Shown here piece after piece: positions 4,343 through 5,466 of a stretch of DNA of 5,466 nt. The position numbers were made by a program, and so were the translations under genes. Location: positions 1 through 5,466 of the forward strand of contig JAFGHN010000015.1 in assembly GCA_016930115.1 (NCBI GenBank). Direction: 5' to 3'. Each line of letters begins with the position of its first letter. The first letter of the stretch is position 1. The notes beneath the pieces are model-generated. The model saw only the letters and a program-made list of their open reading frames with translations, did no database searches and was not told where the DNA came from. Source of the DNA: Spirochaetales bacterium (GTDB lineage: Bacteria > Spirochaetota > Spirochaetia > ARS1246).

Positions 4343-5466
4343 ATGATAGATAGTATGCTTGCACAAAGTCGACGGCTCCGCCGGCGGTTTTGCATTTTGT
4401 CACTGCTGCTCGTCGCCCATGTATCCTCAGCAAACCCGTCAGATTCTGTTACTGGCGACGGGACGATATCCACCATAGAAGCTTTCTCAAGCCCGGTCAC
4501 CTTTTGGGGTACCGGGATAGAAGCGGTTATCGAACAGGCGTACCGCAAGTGTTTCAGGACCTATATCTTTGACGATCGAATAGTGACGTTACGAATTCCC
4601 TTTGCCCAGAACAACGAACGCGCGGCCGTGTCCGGCACCGATTTGATCATCGTTGGAGACGGAAAGGCGGATCCGTTGTTTATCTGGAACCAGATCGATG
4701 AAATCCTGGCTACGGAGGATTTTGACGCATACACGCAAACCCTGAGCGACGGCCGGGACAAGGTAATCATTTTCGATCTCCCGGAGCGGAAGTGGTCCTT
4801 GAGCCGTGATCTCTTTGATATCGCGCGGATGAAAGCGGCGGTATACCGTGCCCTCCCGCACGAACCCTACGTGCTATCCACCGGTGACGGCCTTTTCGCG
4901 CCGGATATATACAACTATCTCTATTGCGTTGGGCGCATCGGGATGGATTGTTCGGGTTTCGTCTGGTACATACTCTCGCGTACCGCCCAAGCCGGCGGGA
5001 TGGATCTCAACCGCCGTTTTGACCGATTACTCCGGGCGCCGCCGGGAATACACCCTGCATTTTACGTAGGAACTTCGCTTTTTGACACCGAGAGTGTTGA
5101 GTTCATCCAGGTCGAGGACAAGATCAGCAATCTACGGCCGGGCGACGTCATGCTTTTCCGCGACAAAGACGGGACGATGGCGCATTCGGCGGTGATACAA
5201 TCGGTGGATCTGCCGGCAGGGGTCATTCGATACGTGCAGTGCACTGATGAGGCGCCCTATGACGAGCGCGGGGTGCATGACTCTTCCATCCGGTTCGATC
5301 CGACGAGAACGGAGCTGAGCTTGAAGGACAAATCCCTCGAGTGGTCGCAGTTCCGCTTCCCGCCGTTTCCCGGAGAACGGCCTTCCCCCTACTCCGCCGA
5401 CGGCGAGCGTTACCGGGCCTTTCCTGAGTTTGGCGGGGGGAAAGTCATACGTCTGCGTGCAATTGC
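4343..5466 (+). CDS. Exported NlpC/P60-like cysteine hydrolase, 3' end cut by window
   Basis: At least 374 residues, open to the right edge with no stop. The N-terminus is a clear signal peptide: an Arg-rich start (RRLRRR at 10-15), a hydrophobic core (FCILSLLLVAHV) and a likely cut after SSA at about residue 30, so it acts in the periplasm or at the cell surface. No lipobox is seen. An unrecognised region at about 35-190 precedes an NlpC/P60-type papain-like fold: nucleophile C203 in MDCSGFVWYIL, then LRPGDVMLF, then H281 in AHSAVIQ. The third polar residue of the triad aligns best with Q299 (RYVQCTD), where many members have His; H312 is an alternative. NlpC/P60 enzymes usually cut peptidoglycan stem peptides, but this divergent member could act on another amide. 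ATG 4343 has AGGA 10 bases upstream; ATG 4355 is less likely. Starts 32 bp after rlmE and is probably cotranscribed with it. C-terminus unknown. Confidence 0.8.
   Translation, partial: MIDSMLAQSRRLRRRFCILSLLLVAHVSSANPSDSVTGDGTISTIEAFSSPVTFWGTGIEAVIEQAYRKCFRTYIFDDRIVTLRIPFAQNNERAAVSGTDLIIVGDGKADPLFIWNQIDEILATEDFDAYTQTLSDGRDKVIIFDLPERKWSLSRDLFDIARMKAAVYRALPHEPYVLSTGDGLFAPDIYNYLYCVGRIGMDCSGFVWYILSRTAQAGGMDLNRRFDRLLRAPPGIHPAFYVGTSLFDTESVEFIQVEDKISNLRPGDVMLFRDKDGTMAHSAVIQSVDLPAGVIRYVQCTDEAPYDERGVHDSSIRFDPTRTELSLKDKSLEWSQFRFPPFPGERPSPYSADGERYRAFPEFGGGKVIRLRAI

Noticed and set aside
4311..4346. ATG directly after the rlmE stop as a start of the downstream gene
   Set aside because: It is out of frame with the hydrolase and meets a TGA after 11 codons.

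Overview
The window is an ordinary bacterial chromosomal segment, moderately GC-rich and densely packed. It holds five complete protein genes, one gene cut by the right edge, and a gene-free left end of about 360 bases. No tRNA, rRNA, CRISPR array, transposase or phage gene is visible. The taxon cannot be fixed from the sequence. The style of the RlmE and rhomboid proteins would suit a spirochaete or a similar free-living Gram-negative-type bacterium, but this is a weak inference.

Layout. (1) Bases 1-359 carry no supportable gene but contain a striking nested palindrome at 173-289, followed by a possible promoter. (2) An adenosine deaminase gene (ada) at 360-1448 reads rightward. (3) Convergent with it, across a spacer full of GC hairpins, lies a leftward three-gene cluster, in order of transcription: a rhomboid intramembrane serine protease (3652-3008), an unrecognised single-span membrane or exported protein overlapping it by 17 bp (3024-2242), and the purine nucleoside phosphorylase gene deoD (2230-1523). 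(4) Divergent from the rhomboid, sharing a 58-bp intergenic region, is rlmE (3711-4310), the 23S rRNA 2'-O-ribose methyltransferase. (5) 32 bp downstream on the same strand is an exported NlpC/P60-like cysteine hydrolase that runs off the right edge.

How the genes relate. Ada (adenosine to inosine) and DeoD (inosine to hypoxanthine plus ribose-1-phosphate) catalyse consecutive purine-salvage steps, although their genes face each other and cannot share an mRNA. The rhomboid and its overlapping membrane-protein partner are probably translationally coupled, which makes the partner a candidate substrate or cofactor. The rhomboid/rlmE gap appears to hold two overlapping divergent promoters plus a small inverted repeat and a direct repeat. 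Both promoters would give nearly or fully leaderless mRNAs.

I see no clear new defence, mobile or biosynthetic system. The best leads are the palindromic element, the compact divergent promoter region and the rhomboid/partner pair.
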